A stretch of 40,426 nucleotides of DNA. Source: an uncultured Clostridia bacterium. Lineage in GTDB: Bacteria; Bacillota; Clostridia; Christensenellales; Aristaeellaceae. A program made the translations under genes and the position numbers. The notes beneath the pieces are model-generated. The model was not told the DNA's origin and ran no database searches. It saw only the letters and a program-made list of their open reading frames with translations. The stretch covers positions 1 to 40,426 of the forward strand of contig CAKTTL010000016.1 of NCBI GenBank assembly GCA_934615235.1, written 5' to 3'. Below, piece by piece: positions 1 through 8,918 of this stretch. Every line of letters begins with the position of its first letter. The stretch's first letter is position 1.

Positions 1-1600
1 CGTTCCACACGCCGCGAATCAGCGCAATATCCTCTTCGTCAAAGGGAACGTCCCCGGCGGCGGTGAGGTAATACAGATCGGGGATTCCCAGTTCCGGCTG
101 CGCCTTCATCCAGCGTTGAAAATTCCGGCGGCTGCCTACGCCGCCCGCGTCCGTATCGATGAGCACGTCTTCCATCGCCGCTTTGCACAGCTTCGCCCGG
201 TGCGCCATTACCTCGGGGGTATTGCGCATGGTGCCCCAGTAATCGTGAATGCGCGCCTGATCGACGATCTCGTCGAAATAGGGGTGCGCGCAGGAGCAGT
301 TGATCAGCGCGTCGGGCTTGGCCGCTTTGGCGAAATCGCGCATCATGATAAAGAAGCGCTTGAGCAGCTCCACGCCATACACGCCCTTTTCATGGCAGGA
401 AACGTATTTGCCCAGCGGCATGCAGTTGGCGAAATCGATCTTGAAGCCGTCACAGTTATAACAGCCCGGTTCGTCCGAAAGCAGCGTATGGATCGTTTCG
501 CGCATGCGCGCGCGATATTTCCCGCTCGTCGGATCGGCACCGCAGGCGGTGCAGAGGTATTCGATACATTCCTCCTGGCTCAGCCCCTCCGGATGCCACG
601 AGCGGAACCACAGCACCACACGGCGGCCTTTCCGATGCTCCGCGTCCGCGAAAGCGCGCAGGTCGGGCCATCTGGTCAGGTCGGGAAGAGAGGAACCGTA
701 AGCATCCTGCCATTGCGCGTCAATAATAATCACGCCCGGGTTCAGGCCATATGCTTCCAGACGCTCCACCATTTGAGTGTAATCCTTCTGCGTTGCGTAA
801 TCCTTCTGCGCGCCGCCGGACTTTTTCTGCAGCGCGGCCTGTTCGCCCCAGCCGCAGAAGATGGGCCTGCTCCACCAGTCCGGTTCGTGGCTGCGGTCTT
901 TCTTTGCGCACCAGCCCGCGTCGTAATGCCACCGGGCGTATGCGCGCACCACGTCGTAAGCGTCTTCGCCGGTCACAAACAGCAGGCTCTGGCTCTCCCA
1001 TGCGCCGTCTACGGTCGTCTGGCCATAGAGCGGCACTTCAAATCCGCAGCGGTTCTGGTTTTCGTTCTGGTAGAGGAACTGGTGGAAGTTATACTGTCCC
1101 GCGCGCGCCGCCAGCCCTACGCCCAGCCAGCCGGCGCAGCCGGCCATATGGAAGGGGTAAACATAGCAGGGCGGGGTGAAATAGCCCAGTTCGATCACGC
1201 CGGGCTCGGTGATCATGCGCAGATTGCGGGAATAATCCGCATGGTTTGCAACGGGCAGCAGGTATTCCGCCGCTTCATATTTGGCATGGCAGCCGAAAAA
1301 GCGCAGCGCGTCCACCTTGCCCCTGCCTTCCACGCGCACGAAGAACCGCGCGGCGTTTTCGGCTTCTTCCAGCACATATTCTTTTTTTGTCCAGAGGTTG
1401 GATTGAGTGCGCCAGATGTGAAGAATTCTCCCTTTCTGCTCCCGGCGTTCATAGGCCATGACAGGCACGAAACGATCGTCGTTGTCCTTTTCGCCGTTCG
1501 CATCTACGGCGATCATCGCCGGGCATTCTAGCCAGGTTTCGCCATGGGCGGAAACGGTGAATCCGCCTTTCGGGTTCGCGTTTATCAGCAGCTGTGTCAT
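1..1600 (-). CDS. Alpha-galactosidase-like glycoside hydrolase (clan GH-D, GH36/GH31-like), 3' end outside window
   Basis: Reading from an ATG at 1600, the minus frame stays open to the window edge, giving about 533 residues with no stop, so the C-terminus is missing. A good AAAGGAG site lies just upstream and overlaps the stop region of the preceding gene (14 bp gap), so the two are co-transcribed. The N-terminal third looks like a beta-sandwich. The rest looks like a TIM barrel, with the barrel-type motifs NPGVIIIDAQW, VLWFRSWH and CDGFKIDF. D389 in FKIDF sits where GH36-type enzymes keep their KxD nucleophile. There is no signal peptide, so the protein should act in the cytoplasm on imported sugar. 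The exact substrate (alpha-galactoside or alpha-glucoside) cannot be fixed from the sequence. Confidence 0.75.
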   Translation of the reverse strand, partial: MTQLLINANPKGGFTVSAHGETWLECPAMIAVDANGEKDNDDRFVPVMAYERREQKGRILHIWRTQSNLWTKKEYVLEEAENAARFFVRVEGRGKVDALRFFGCHAKYEAAEYLLPVANHADYSRNLRMITEPGVIELGYFTPPCYVYPFHMAGCAGWLGVGLAARAGQYNFHQFLYQNENQNRCGFEVPLYGQTTVDGAWESQSLLFVTGEDAYDVVRAYARWHYDAGWCAKKDRSHEPDWWSRPIFCGWGEQAALQKKSGGAQKDYATQKDYTQMVERLEAYGLNPGVIIIDAQWQDAYGSSLPDLTRWPDLRAFADAEHRKGRRVVLWFRSWHPEGLSQEECIEYLCTACGADPTSGKYRARMRETIHTLLSDEPGCYNCDGFKIDFANCMPLGKYVSCHEKGVYGVELLKRFFIMMRDFAKAAKPDALINCSCAHPYFDEIVDQARIHDYWGTMRNTPEVMAHRAKLCKAAMEDVLIDTDAGGVGSRRNFQRWMKAQPELGIPDLYYLTAAGDVPFDEEDIALIRGVWN

Positions 1601-1614
1601 TGTTATAACTCCTT

Positions 1615-4600
1615 TCAATCCGGATACTCCTTCGTTTTCTGGTTCAGGTAATCGTGCCAGAAATCGTAGAAGGGGTAGCCGTACTCGTGGCTGGTGCAGT
1701 AGCGGCGGAATTTCTCTTCCGGCTTCGGGTCCCAGCGCTCAAGCCCGTCGGCGCATGTGGAGCGTGCGGGAGAGGGCTCGCCTTCGCCGTTGCCGTTCAC
1801 GGCGGAAACACAGTACGCCGCATCCTCCGCGGGCGCGTTCCAGCGGCGCTCTGCGCCGCGATAAACAAGCTCCCGGCCCTGCGCTGTCAGACGATAGAGG
1901 CAGTATTCCGCCGCCCCCAGCACCTGCCCCCAGGTGATCGTATAGCCTTCTTTGCTGCGGACGACGCGCAGCCCGTCCGGGGCCTGCGCCGGTTTGTCCG
2001 TCAGGTACACCGGGTATTCCCAGCAGCAATCCCCCTCGCGTCCGCCGTTCACGCCGCGTACGCGCACGTGCAGCTTGCCGTTTTTGAGGCCGCGAATCGT
2101 GCAGTTCGTCCGCGCGGTCTCCTCCAGCGTGCGCCAGGTTTTCGCACCGTCCAGGCTGATTTCTGGCCGGTAGCGCTCGGCGCGGCCTTCCCAGAAAACG
2201 TCCGCGCCGCCGTCGCGCGCGAGAACGGATACGATTCGCGGCGGCAGGGGCTTCGCGTCCAGCGCCGTCCATTCGAACGCGGCGCGCCCGGCGGGCGGGG
2301 CAAAGCGCACGCCGTCCTCCGTGCGGATAAATTCGGCGGGTTCGCCGTTCAAATACAGTTTGTAGCCCGTGCAGGGGAAATCTGCGTGCAGCGCGATCAT
2401 GGCGTTTTCACGCGCTTCGATTATGCCGCTGAGCTGGCGGTTTTCAACCGTGAAGCCGATTCCCGCGTTCTCGCATTCGGCCCGCACGCCGCAGACGCCA
2501 ATTTCGCTGCCGTCAAACAGCGCGGCCTGCGCCTTCGTTTTCCCGTATACGCGCACGATGCCCGCGTGTCCGGTGAAGCGCGCTTCCGGGCTGCTGTAGC
2601 GGATTTTCGCCGCGCGGTGGAAGACGTAATCGGTGCGGCCCTGCATTTCGATCATTACGCCGTAATCCGTTGCGGTGGTGTAGGCGCCGCGGTCGGCGTT
2701 CGTGCTGCGGTGGGAGACGTAGGTCAGGAAATCGCCGTCGCCCTCGTAATAGCGGCCGCAGAAGGATTCGTCCGGCTTGCGATAGGGCATGTCGATCGGC
2801 ACGCCGCCGTCGGTTTCCACGCCCTGCGCGCCGGGCTTGAGCTGCACGATGGCGGGCAGATTGCCCTTGCCTTCATTGAACCAGCTGAAGCGGCCGCGGA
2901 CGTGCATATCGGTTACCGCGTCGTAGACGGTGATATAATCGTTTCCGCTCATGATTACGCTGCGGTAGCGGTAGAACGCGGAAACCTTCTCGTTCGCGTT
3001 CACGCGTGCATACTGCGCAAAGCCGAAATCGTACAGCGGCTCGGTCAGTTCGTTGCGGCCGACGGAGTGGTATTCGTTGTCGATGAGCACGCCGAAGTTG
3101 CAGCAGGCCTGCGCGTCGCCCTTGTTCCAGTCGCCCATGTCTTCAGGGCGCTGCGCGCTCCAGTTTTTGTCCGCGGCGTAATAGCACAGGCTGCCGCAGC
3201 CGCCCGAACCCGCGATGCCCCAGCGATAGTTCGGCCCCTCGTCGATCTGGATCAGCTCGACGGTCATCTCCTCCGGGTCGTACGTTTCGCTGCGCAGAAC
3301 ATAGCCGTAGCCGGTATATTTGGCGCTTTCAAGCTGCGGGCGCGTGCCGTGCGTTTCCGCCTCCGGGCGGTTGGCGAGCGGGCGGTAATGCGAGGTGCCT
3401 GCGCCCTGCTCCTCGAAGCCGCCGCGGTTTTTGTCGCCGAGGGAATAAAGCGCTTCGGCGAGCAGCGGATCGTAGTTGAACAGCGCGTCGCCCCATTGCA
3501 GCAGCTGGTAGTTGTTCACAGGCCTTGCCGCGCTGTGCGCGCCGAGAGAGGGAAAGCGCCGCACGCCGCCCACCGGGGCGGAGAGCGAACCCACCAGGAA
3601 CGACCAGAGCTTCGAAAGGGAAGGATACAGCGCGACGTAGTCGCCGTATGTTTCATGCAGCAGATACTGCGCCTGGCTCAGCGGCCGCAGCATGGCGAGC
3701 ACGTAGCAGCCCTGGTTTTCCGTCCAGCGGCCGCCGAGCGCGTTCCAGGCCTTCACGTCGGGGCGCGTATGATACTTCAAATTGCGCGCGGCGGCCAGCT
3801 CGAATTCATGCCGCCATACGTCCGCGTGCGGGTGATGCGGGAACAGCGCCGCCGCCACGCCCGCCACGCCGCGCGCGTCCATCAGGAAATTCGGGTGGCC
3901 GGCGAGCATTTTCCGGATGGGCATATAGTTTTCGTCCGAGAACGCATAGGCACAGAAGGCGAACGCGGCGCGCAGATCGCCGTACTGTTTTTCGGTCATC
4001 TGCGGGATGGTGCGGTCGAACAGCACGGCCCAGTCATAAAACTCGCGGTTGGAAACCGCGCCGGTGCGCGCCAGCTCGTTGAGCGAGTGAGAAAGCTCGT
4101 AAACCACCTTTTCCGCCATCGCAGGCGTAAGCTCCCGCACATGGCCGAGATACCACAGCTCGAACCCGTCGGGCGGAAGCCTGTCGTCGGTGAAAAAGCG
4201 GGGGAAAGCGCTCCTGTCCTCGTCCCAGCGGAGCACCCAGTCCTTCACCTTGTCCAGCGCGATATACTCCTGCCAGTACCAAAGCTCCTCGATGCGCGTC
4301 AGCCGCTGGTGCGATACGGTATCCTGCTTGACCAGCCCGTCGGACTTTGCGGAGCAGTTGGCCAGATCCTCCGCGTTTGCAAAGAACGCCACGGCGCTGC
4401 CGCGCGTCCCGTCCGCGAGCGGGTAATAGAACTGCAGCTTTTCCCCGCGGTAATAGAACCGTACCGCGAGCGTATCGGAGGAGCGCCAGAGGGAATATTC
4501 GTGATCGTCCCATTTTTCGGCGCGGCGGATGAACACGCCGACGGAGTTTTCTTCGTCCGCGAAGGAGACCGTCTTGTCCTGCCACCAGCTGACCCAGCTG

Positions 4601-5277
4601 TCATACGGCGCGACGAGCGTCGGCACGCGGCCGTCCGCCTCCAGATACTGGTCGATATACTCCATCCCGCGGTAATGGTTGCAGCGGCGGACGGGGGAGA
4701 AACCCTGCCAGTCGAGGGTCATCGCGGCCGCGTCTTCCTTCGCAAAGCCGTCGATTTCCTCCAGCATCTCGGCGAACTCCATGTTGAGCGCCAGCCGCAG
4801 CGTCACGCGGTAACGCTTTTCATCGGCGCAGAGCGCCTCGACTGCAACCTCTGCGAATACGTCGCCCGCCTGCAGCACCGTCACGCGCTTTTCCAGCACG
4901 GGCACGTTCAGCCGCGCCGTCCCGGCGATTTCCGTGCCGGCCATGCGCAGCGTGAAGAGCGCGCCGGCCGCGCGGCCGATTTCAAGGCGCACAGCGCCGT
5001 TATCCGCCCAGAAGCCGTCCTCGCCGCCGCAGCGCATCGTCCGTGCGGCGGAACCGGGCTGCACGGTGAAGCGCTTCTCCTCGGCGCAGTCCAGCGCCGT
5101 GACGAACGCGATTTTCTTCTCGCTCTCCACCCACTGCGCGGCGTATTCGCCGCCCTGCGCGTCCGTCAGATGAAAGGCGGGGCTTTCGGGCTTTTCGGCG
5201 GGGAGGAAGACGAGGCTTTCCGGCCAACTGAAGCCGGGGTGGTGAAGGGTTTCGCTCAGCGTCAGCAACTGTCTCAT
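1615..5277 (-). CDS. Large heparinase II/III- or lyase-like protein with C-terminal fibronectin III-like region
   Basis: This is a 1220-residue protein starting at an ATG behind TAGGAGAAC. Residues roughly 1-200 look like beta-sandwich. Residues about 330-620 are helix-rich, like the (alpha/alpha) toroid of polysaccharide lyases. Residues about 640-950 are beta-rich and contain GIAGSGG and YITVYDAV stretches, reminiscent of the heparinase II/III C-terminal sheet domain. Residues about 980-1170 resemble two fibronectin III repeats. No signal peptide is visible. It lies between a solute-binding protein gene and a glycoside hydrolase gene, so it probably processes the oligosaccharide imported by the same operon. 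The family assignment rests on overall architecture; I could not identify catalytic residues, and a glycoside hydrolase of another toroid family is possible. Confidence 0.5.
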   Translation of the reverse strand: MRQLLTLSETLHHPGFSWPESLVFLPAEKPESPAFHLTDAQGGEYAAQWVESEKKIAFVTALDCAEEKRFTVQPGSAARTMRCGGEDGFWADNGAVRLEIGRAAGALFTLRMAGTEIAGTARLNVPVLEKRVTVLQAGDVFAEVAVEALCADEKRYRVTLRLALNMEFAEMLEEIDGFAKEDAAAMTLDWQGFSPVRRCNHYRGMEYIDQYLEADGRVPTLVAPYDSWVSWWQDKTVSFADEENSVGVFIRRAEKWDDHEYSLWRSSDTLAVRFYYRGEKLQFYYPLADGTRGSAVAFFANAEDLANCSAKSDGLVKQDTVSHQRLTRIEELWYWQEYIALDKVKDWVLRWDEDRSAFPRFFTDDRLPPDGFELWYLGHVRELTPAMAEKVVYELSHSLNELARTGAVSNREFYDWAVLFDRTIPQMTEKQYGDLRAAFAFCAYAFSDENYMPIRKMLAGHPNFLMDARGVAGVAAALFPHHPHADVWRHEFELAAARNLKYHTRPDVKAWNALGGRWTENQGCYVLAMLRPLSQAQYLLHETYGDYVALYPSLSKLWSFLVGSLSAPVGGVRRFPSLGAHSAARPVNNYQLLQWGDALFNYDPLLAEALYSLGDKNRGGFEEQGAGTSHYRPLANRPEAETHGTRPQLESAKYTGYGYVLRSETYDPEEMTVELIQIDEGPNYRWGIAGSGGCGSLCYYAADKNWSAQRPEDMGDWNKGDAQACCNFGVLIDNEYHSVGRNELTEPLYDFGFAQYARVNANEKVSAFYRYRSVIMSGNDYITVYDAVTDMHVRGRFSWFNEGKGNLPAIVQLKPGAQGVETDGGVPIDMPYRKPDESFCGRYYEGDGDFLTYVSHRSTNADRGAYTTATDYGVMIEMQGRTDYVFHRAAKIRYSSPEARFTGHAGIVRVYGKTKAQAALFDGSEIGVCGVRAECENAGIGFTVENRQLSGIIEARENAMIALHADFPCTGYKLYLNGEPAEFIRTEDGVRFAPPAGRAAFEWTALDAKPLPPRIVSVLARDGGADVFWEGRAERYRPEISLDGAKTWRTLEETARTNCTIRGLKNGKLHVRVRGVNGGREGDCCWEYPVYLTDKPAQAPDGLRVVRSKEGYTITWGQVLGAAEYCLYRLTAQGRELVYRGAERRWNAPAEDAAYCVSAVNGNGEGEPSPARSTCADGLERWDPKPEEKFRRYCTSHEYGYPFYDFWHDYLNQKTKEYPD

Positions 5278-5295
5278 AGCGTTCTCCTAAAATTT

Positions 5296-5321
5296 GGGCA
5301 TCCGCCGCGAAGCGGATGCCC
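5296..5321 (-). terminator. Intercistronic hairpin after the solute-binding protein gene
   Basis: GGGCATCCGC pairs perfectly with GCGGATGCCC around a 6-base loop. On the minus strand the stem is followed by AAATTTTA, a weak U-tract. It lies 25 bases past the solute-binding gene stop and just before the ribosome binding site of the lyase-like gene. It is better read as an attenuator or 3' mRNA stabiliser that lowers downstream expression than as a full terminator. Confidence 0.6.
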
Positions 5322-5346
5322 GTGTGTTTGTGTCTGTGAAAGGAAA

Positions 5347-6918
5347 TTACTTGCCCAGATACGCGTCGACCTGCGCCTGATAGCCTTCCAGCACCTTGTC
5401 GAGGCCGGCCAGGTGCATCTTTTCGATGTACTCGTCGTAGTAGGCCTTCCAGCCTTCGGAACCCTTCACGCCGTTGAAGAGGGAATCGTGGAATTCCTTA
5501 TACAGCGCGTTCACCTGATCGAGCTCGATGGAGAAATCGTCGCTCTTGAGGACGATACCGGTCAGCGCGGACTTGATGGTGTGGTCGCCGTAGTTGATCT
5601 CGTCGATGATATCGAGCGTCTGATGCGTGCAGCCCTGGTTGAGGTAGGCGTTGCGGGTGTTGCCCATGATCCACTTATGCGCGGAGTAGAGGTAATCCGA
5701 GCCGCCCTGAGAGCCGTCGTAGCCGAAGGTGCGGATGGTCTTGCCATCTTCGTTGAATTCCCAATGCGTGCCTTCGATGCCGTAAACGATGGTGTTGTAG
5801 ATTTCCTTGCCGCGTTCGGTGTTCATGCACTGGATGAACTTCATCGCTTCTTCCGGATGTTCGCAGGAAGCAGTGATGCCGTCGCCGCCGGCGGCGTAGG
5901 TCATCGGGGCGTAGTAGTTGTCGTTCAGCTGATAGACGGTGATCGGGTAGCCGTAAGCTGCGGAGTTGAACTCAGTGAGGTATTCGGAAGTGCCGGTGCC
6001 GTTGGAGAAGCCAAGCACAACTTTCGGGGCGGCGGTGGTCAGATAATCGCCGGTGGTGATTTTCTGCGGTTCTACCATGACGTCCGCATAGACATAGCCC
6101 TTGTCGTACCATTCCGCCCAGCGCGCCATCGCGTCGGTCGCGCCGGGTTCCATGTCGTTGAAATAGACCGTATGGGTCGCGTTGTCGATCTGGAACGCCA
6201 TGCTGGAGGAATAACCGGACACGCTGTCATAGTAACCGATAAAGGGGTTGTAGTTACCGGACGAAGTGGGGAGCATCATGTTGTTATTGTGGAGATAAAT
6301 GTTGTCCAGGCCGGTGCCTTCGCGCACGGCGAGGAGGGACTTCTCAAGCTCGTCCATCATTTCATTGATGGTGTACTTGCCAAAGTTATCGGAACGGAAC
6401 ATGTCGTACAGCTTTTCGCCGTCCACCCAGCCCTTTTCGATGTACTCGGTCGGAATGGCGAGGTCGCGGCCGATCGCAATCTGCTGCTGGTGGCAGATGA
6501 TGTACTGCACGCCGTCCACCTTGCCGTAGTTGATCATCTGCTCCGGCAGCTCGGCGGTCAGCTCGGTGGCGAGGGGCAGGTATTCGTCCATCGGGCGAAG
6601 CGTGTCGTCTTCAACCAGCTGGTACAGGTTCAGGCTGACGGTGTTGAGGATGTCCATCGGTTCGCCGGCGGACAGGCCCAGCAGCACCTGCGTCTGATAG
6701 TCGCTCGGCGCGAAGGGGTGCAGCACGACCTTGACGTTCTCAAGGCCTTCGTAGGTCTGAAGCATTTCGTTCACTTTGGCGTTGACCAGCTCGGTATCGG
6801 CCTGCTCGCCGTTGCCGCGATACCACCAGTGCAGCGTGACGACGTCTTCCGCGTGGGCCGCGGAAACGCAGCCGAGCAGCAGGCACAGAGCCATCAGGAT
6901 TCCCAGAAACCGTTTCAT
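5347..6918 (-). CDS. Carbohydrate ABC transporter extracellular solute-binding protein
   Basis: This 523-residue protein has an N-terminal signal peptide: MKR, then a leucine-rich core, then AHA before ED at about residue 23-24. An LLGC stretch inside the core could alternatively act as a lipobox. The mature start VTLHWWYRGNGEQ and the length match the large LplA-type family of solute-binding proteins. It should capture an oligosaccharide outside the membrane and deliver it to the two permeases encoded just upstream. No ATPase gene is present, as is usual for this transporter type, which shares a genome-wide MsmX-like ATPase. The ribosome binding site AAAGGATG is good. Hairpins lie on both sides of the gene, which may allow it to be expressed more strongly than its neighbours. 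Confidence 0.9.
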   Translation of the reverse strand: MKRFLGILMALCLLLGCVSAAHAEDVVTLHWWYRGNGEQADTELVNAKVNEMLQTYEGLENVKVVLHPFAPSDYQTQVLLGLSAGEPMDILNTVSLNLYQLVEDDTLRPMDEYLPLATELTAELPEQMINYGKVDGVQYIICHQQQIAIGRDLAIPTEYIEKGWVDGEKLYDMFRSDNFGKYTINEMMDELEKSLLAVREGTGLDNIYLHNNNMMLPTSSGNYNPFIGYYDSVSGYSSSMAFQIDNATHTVYFNDMEPGATDAMARWAEWYDKGYVYADVMVEPQKITTGDYLTTAAPKVVLGFSNGTGTSEYLTEFNSAAYGYPITVYQLNDNYYAPMTYAAGGDGITASCEHPEEAMKFIQCMNTERGKEIYNTIVYGIEGTHWEFNEDGKTIRTFGYDGSQGGSDYLYSAHKWIMGNTRNAYLNQGCTHQTLDIIDEINYGDHTIKSALTGIVLKSDDFSIELDQVNALYKEFHDSLFNGVKGSEGWKAYYDEYIEKMHLAGLDKVLEGYQAQVDAYLGK

Positions 6919-6949
6919 GAAACAACATCCTTTCAGGATTTATTTGCAA

Positions 6950-6965
6950 AGAGGCTTTCGCCTCT
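6950..6965 (-). promoter_or_regulatory. GNRA-loop hairpin in the leader of the solute-binding protein gene
   Basis: On the minus strand AGAGGC, loop GAAA, GCCTCT forms a 6-bp stem closed by a stable GNRA tetraloop. It sits between the second permease stop and the solute-binding protein start. A shorter CGC-GAAA-GCG stem lies just before it. There is no U-tract, so 5' stabilisation of a processed mRNA is more likely than termination. Confidence 0.4.
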
Positions 6966-6987
6966 AATGCTTCGCTTTCGCGCTCGA

Positions 6988-7881
6988 TTATCCCTTCACC
7001 GCGCCGATGGTCATGCCCTTGGAGAAATACTTCTGGAAGAAGGGGAACACCACCAGCACCGGGCCCGCCGCCAGCAGCGCCATCGCGAAACGGAAGGATT
7101 CCGTCGGGACGACGGTATTGGCTTCCAGCGCCTGCTGCTCGGCCGAGAGCTGCTTGAGGAACTCCGCCTCGCGCAGGATGCGCTGCAGGAGATATTGCAG
7201 CGAATACAGCGCGGGCTTGTTGATGTAGTAAACGCACGTCATCCAGTCGTTCCACTTGCCGACGAAATAGAGGAAGCCGATCGTCGCCATCGCCGGAACG
7301 CTCAGGGGCAGGACGATACTGAAGCAGATGCGGTATTCGCTCGCACCGTCGATTTTTGCGGATTCGATCAGCGCGTCGGGCAGCTGCTGGAAATTCGTGC
7401 GCAGCACGATCAGATTCCATGCCGATGCGATGCTGGGGAGAATGTAGACCCAGTAGCTGTTCTTCAGGCGGAGGTACTTGGTGATGAGCAGATACGTGGG
7501 GACGATGCCGCCGTTGAAGAGCATCGTGAAGAACGCCAGAAAGGTGAACACCTTGCGCAGCGCGAAATTGCGGCGGCTCAGCGCGAAGGCCATGATGGAC
7601 ATTACGAACACATGCGCCGCCATGCCCGCGAAGCTGACGATCGTCGTCACCTTGTAGGAGTTGAGCAGCTGCGTGGGGTTGCGAAACGCCATGCGGTAGC
7701 TCTCCGCGGAGAAAACTTTGGGGATGAGCGAGAAGCCGCCGGTGGTGATGACGTTTTCATCGGTGAAGGAAACCGAAACCATCAAAATCAGCGGGAGAAT
7801 ATAGCACAGGGAGAAAATGATGAAGAAGATATGCAGCGCGATCTGTCCATGCGCCTTTTTTTCTTTATTGCCGTGAACCAT
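6988..7881 (-). CDS. Carbohydrate ABC transporter permease, YtcP/LplC type
   Basis: This 297-residue membrane protein has about six hydrophobic segments, beginning at ALHIFFIIFSLCYILPLIL. The cytoplasmic EAA-type loop reads ESAKIDGASEYRICFSIVLP, and the C-terminus TIGAVKG is the hallmark ending of this permease family. A GAGGAGGAG site precedes the ATG. It follows the other permease gene by 16 bases and should form a heterodimeric channel with it. It shares its domain order and ending with the permease at 38971-39882, which serves a different transporter. Confidence 0.93.
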   Translation of the reverse strand: MVHGNKEKKAHGQIALHIFFIIFSLCYILPLILMVSVSFTDENVITTGGFSLIPKVFSAESYRMAFRNPTQLLNSYKVTTIVSFAGMAAHVFVMSIMAFALSRRNFALRKVFTFLAFFTMLFNGGIVPTYLLITKYLRLKNSYWVYILPSIASAWNLIVLRTNFQQLPDALIESAKIDGASEYRICFSIVLPLSVPAMATIGFLYFVGKWNDWMTCVYYINKPALYSLQYLLQRILREAEFLKQLSAEQQALEANTVVPTESFRFAMALLAAGPVLVVFPFFQKYFSKGMTIGAVKG

Positions 7882-7897
7882 TTTTCTTCTCCTCCTC

Positions 7898-8848
7898 TCA
7901 GAAAAGGCTGTTTTCCGGGCTGATGCGCCGGACGATCAGGTTGGTCATGACGACCATGAAGCACCCGGCCGCCGACTGGAACAGGCCGACTGCGGCCGAT
8001 TTTTCCATCGAGCCGCCCATCAGCGCGCGGAAGGTGTAGGTGTTGATGATGTCGGTCGTGGGGTAGAGCACGCCCTGATCTTTCGTCACCTGATAGAACA
8101 GACCGAAGTCGCCGCTGAAGATGTTGCCGATGCCCAGAATCGTCAGCACGACGATTACGCCCGTCAGGTGCGGCACCATCACGTGCCAGACCTTCTGCAC
8201 GCGGTTCGCGCCGTCCAGCTCCGCCGCTTCCAGCAGCGACGCGTCCAGCCCGACCAGGCTTGCGTAATAGACCACGCTGTTCATGCCGACCGTCTGCCAG
8301 ATGTGCGTGACCACGAGGATGAACGGCCAGTATTTGTATTCGGCGTACCAGTTGATCTTCTGGCCGCCGAAGGCGGCGATAAGATTGTTTACCACGCCCG
8401 AGGCCGGACTCAGAAGCGCATAGACGATATAGGCGATAATAACCGGGGACATGAACTTGGGCAGGATGATCGTCGTATGGTAAACCTTCAGCGCTTTCTG
8501 CGATTTGAGGTTATAGCACAGAACGGCCAGCAGCACGCCGAAAACAACGTCCATCACCAGGAAAGTGACGCTGTAGCCGATTGTGTTGCGCATCACGCGC
8601 CAGCAGTCCTGCGAGCGGAAAAAGAATTCGAAATTCCGCAGCCCCACCCATTTGCTGCCCAGAATGCCCAGGTTGGGGTTATATTTCTTGAATGCGATCA
8701 CGATGCCGAACATGGGCAGATAGTTGAAAACCAGCAGCGCCAGCGCGCCGGGCAGCGCGAGTGTGAGCAGCTGCAGGTTGTCCTGCAGCTTGCCGCTGCG
8801 GGCCGAGAAGCCGTTTTTATGCTTCAAATTCATCATCCTCCGTTTCAT
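7898..8848 (-). CDS. Carbohydrate ABC transporter permease, LplB type
   Basis: This permease of up to 316 residues is the first gene of the minus-strand glycan operon. It has six predicted membrane segments and the EAA loop EAAELDGANRVQKVWHVMVP. Like other LplB proteins it ends in NSLF. The start is uncertain. The first ATG (8848) has no ribosome binding site upstream, whereas a strong CGGAGG lies inside the first codons. The ATG pair at 8836/8833 is too close to that site, while a TTG at 8827 is 9 bases from it. The divergent response regulator is the likely controller. Confidence 0.93.
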   Translation of the reverse strand: MKRRMMNLKHKNGFSARSGKLQDNLQLLTLALPGALALLVFNYLPMFGIVIAFKKYNPNLGILGSKWVGLRNFEFFFRSQDCWRVMRNTIGYSVTFLVMDVVFGVLLAVLCYNLKSQKALKVYHTTIILPKFMSPVIIAYIVYALLSPASGVVNNLIAAFGGQKINWYAEYKYWPFILVVTHIWQTVGMNSVVYYASLVGLDASLLEAAELDGANRVQKVWHVMVPHLTGVIVVLTILGIGNIFSGDFGLFYQVTKDQGVLYPTTDIINTYTFRALMGGSMEKSAAVGLFQSAAGCFMVVMTNLIVRRISPENSLF

Positions 8849-8854
8849 AAATCC

Positions 8855-8883
8855 ATTTTAATGCGCTTTTTCTGCCTGCGAAA
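8855..8883 (-). promoter_or_regulatory. Putative activator-dependent promoter of the minus-strand glycan operon
   Basis: On the minus strand TAAAAT (8855-8860) is a good -10. The hexamer 17 bp upstream is TTTCGC (8878-8883), a poor -35. A weak -35 directly next to a tandem repeat fits an activated promoter. The predicted transcript start falls near 8848. Confidence 0.4.
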
Positions 8884-8917
8884 GTTACAATTTGTGCTAT
8901 ATGTTACCTTTTGTGCT
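8884..8917 (-). repeat. Tandem 15-bp direct repeat, candidate response-regulator binding sites
   Basis: GTTACAATTTGTGCT (8884-8898) and GTTACCTTTTGTGCT (8903-8917) match at 13 of 15 positions and are 19 bp apart, about two helical turns. The nearer copy touches the weak -35 of the minus-strand operon. This is the usual arrangement for AraC-type activators, which bind direct repeats on one face of the helix, and such a regulator is encoded next door. Confidence 0.5.
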
Positions 8918-8918
8918 C

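Noticed and set aside
6844..6918. Lipobox-like LLGC in the left solute-binding protein
   Set aside because: A normal AHA cleavage site follows and the right-hand binding protein uses an ordinary signal peptide, so I do not call it a lipoprotein, though it is not excluded.
1654..7923. A 2089-residue open frame on the plus strand running opposite three to four genes
   Set aside because: The minus-strand genes have clear families, ribosome binding sites and tight spacing. The long antisense frame is arginine/valine/alanine/histidine-rich without domains, as expected from the GC-rich third positions of the real genes.
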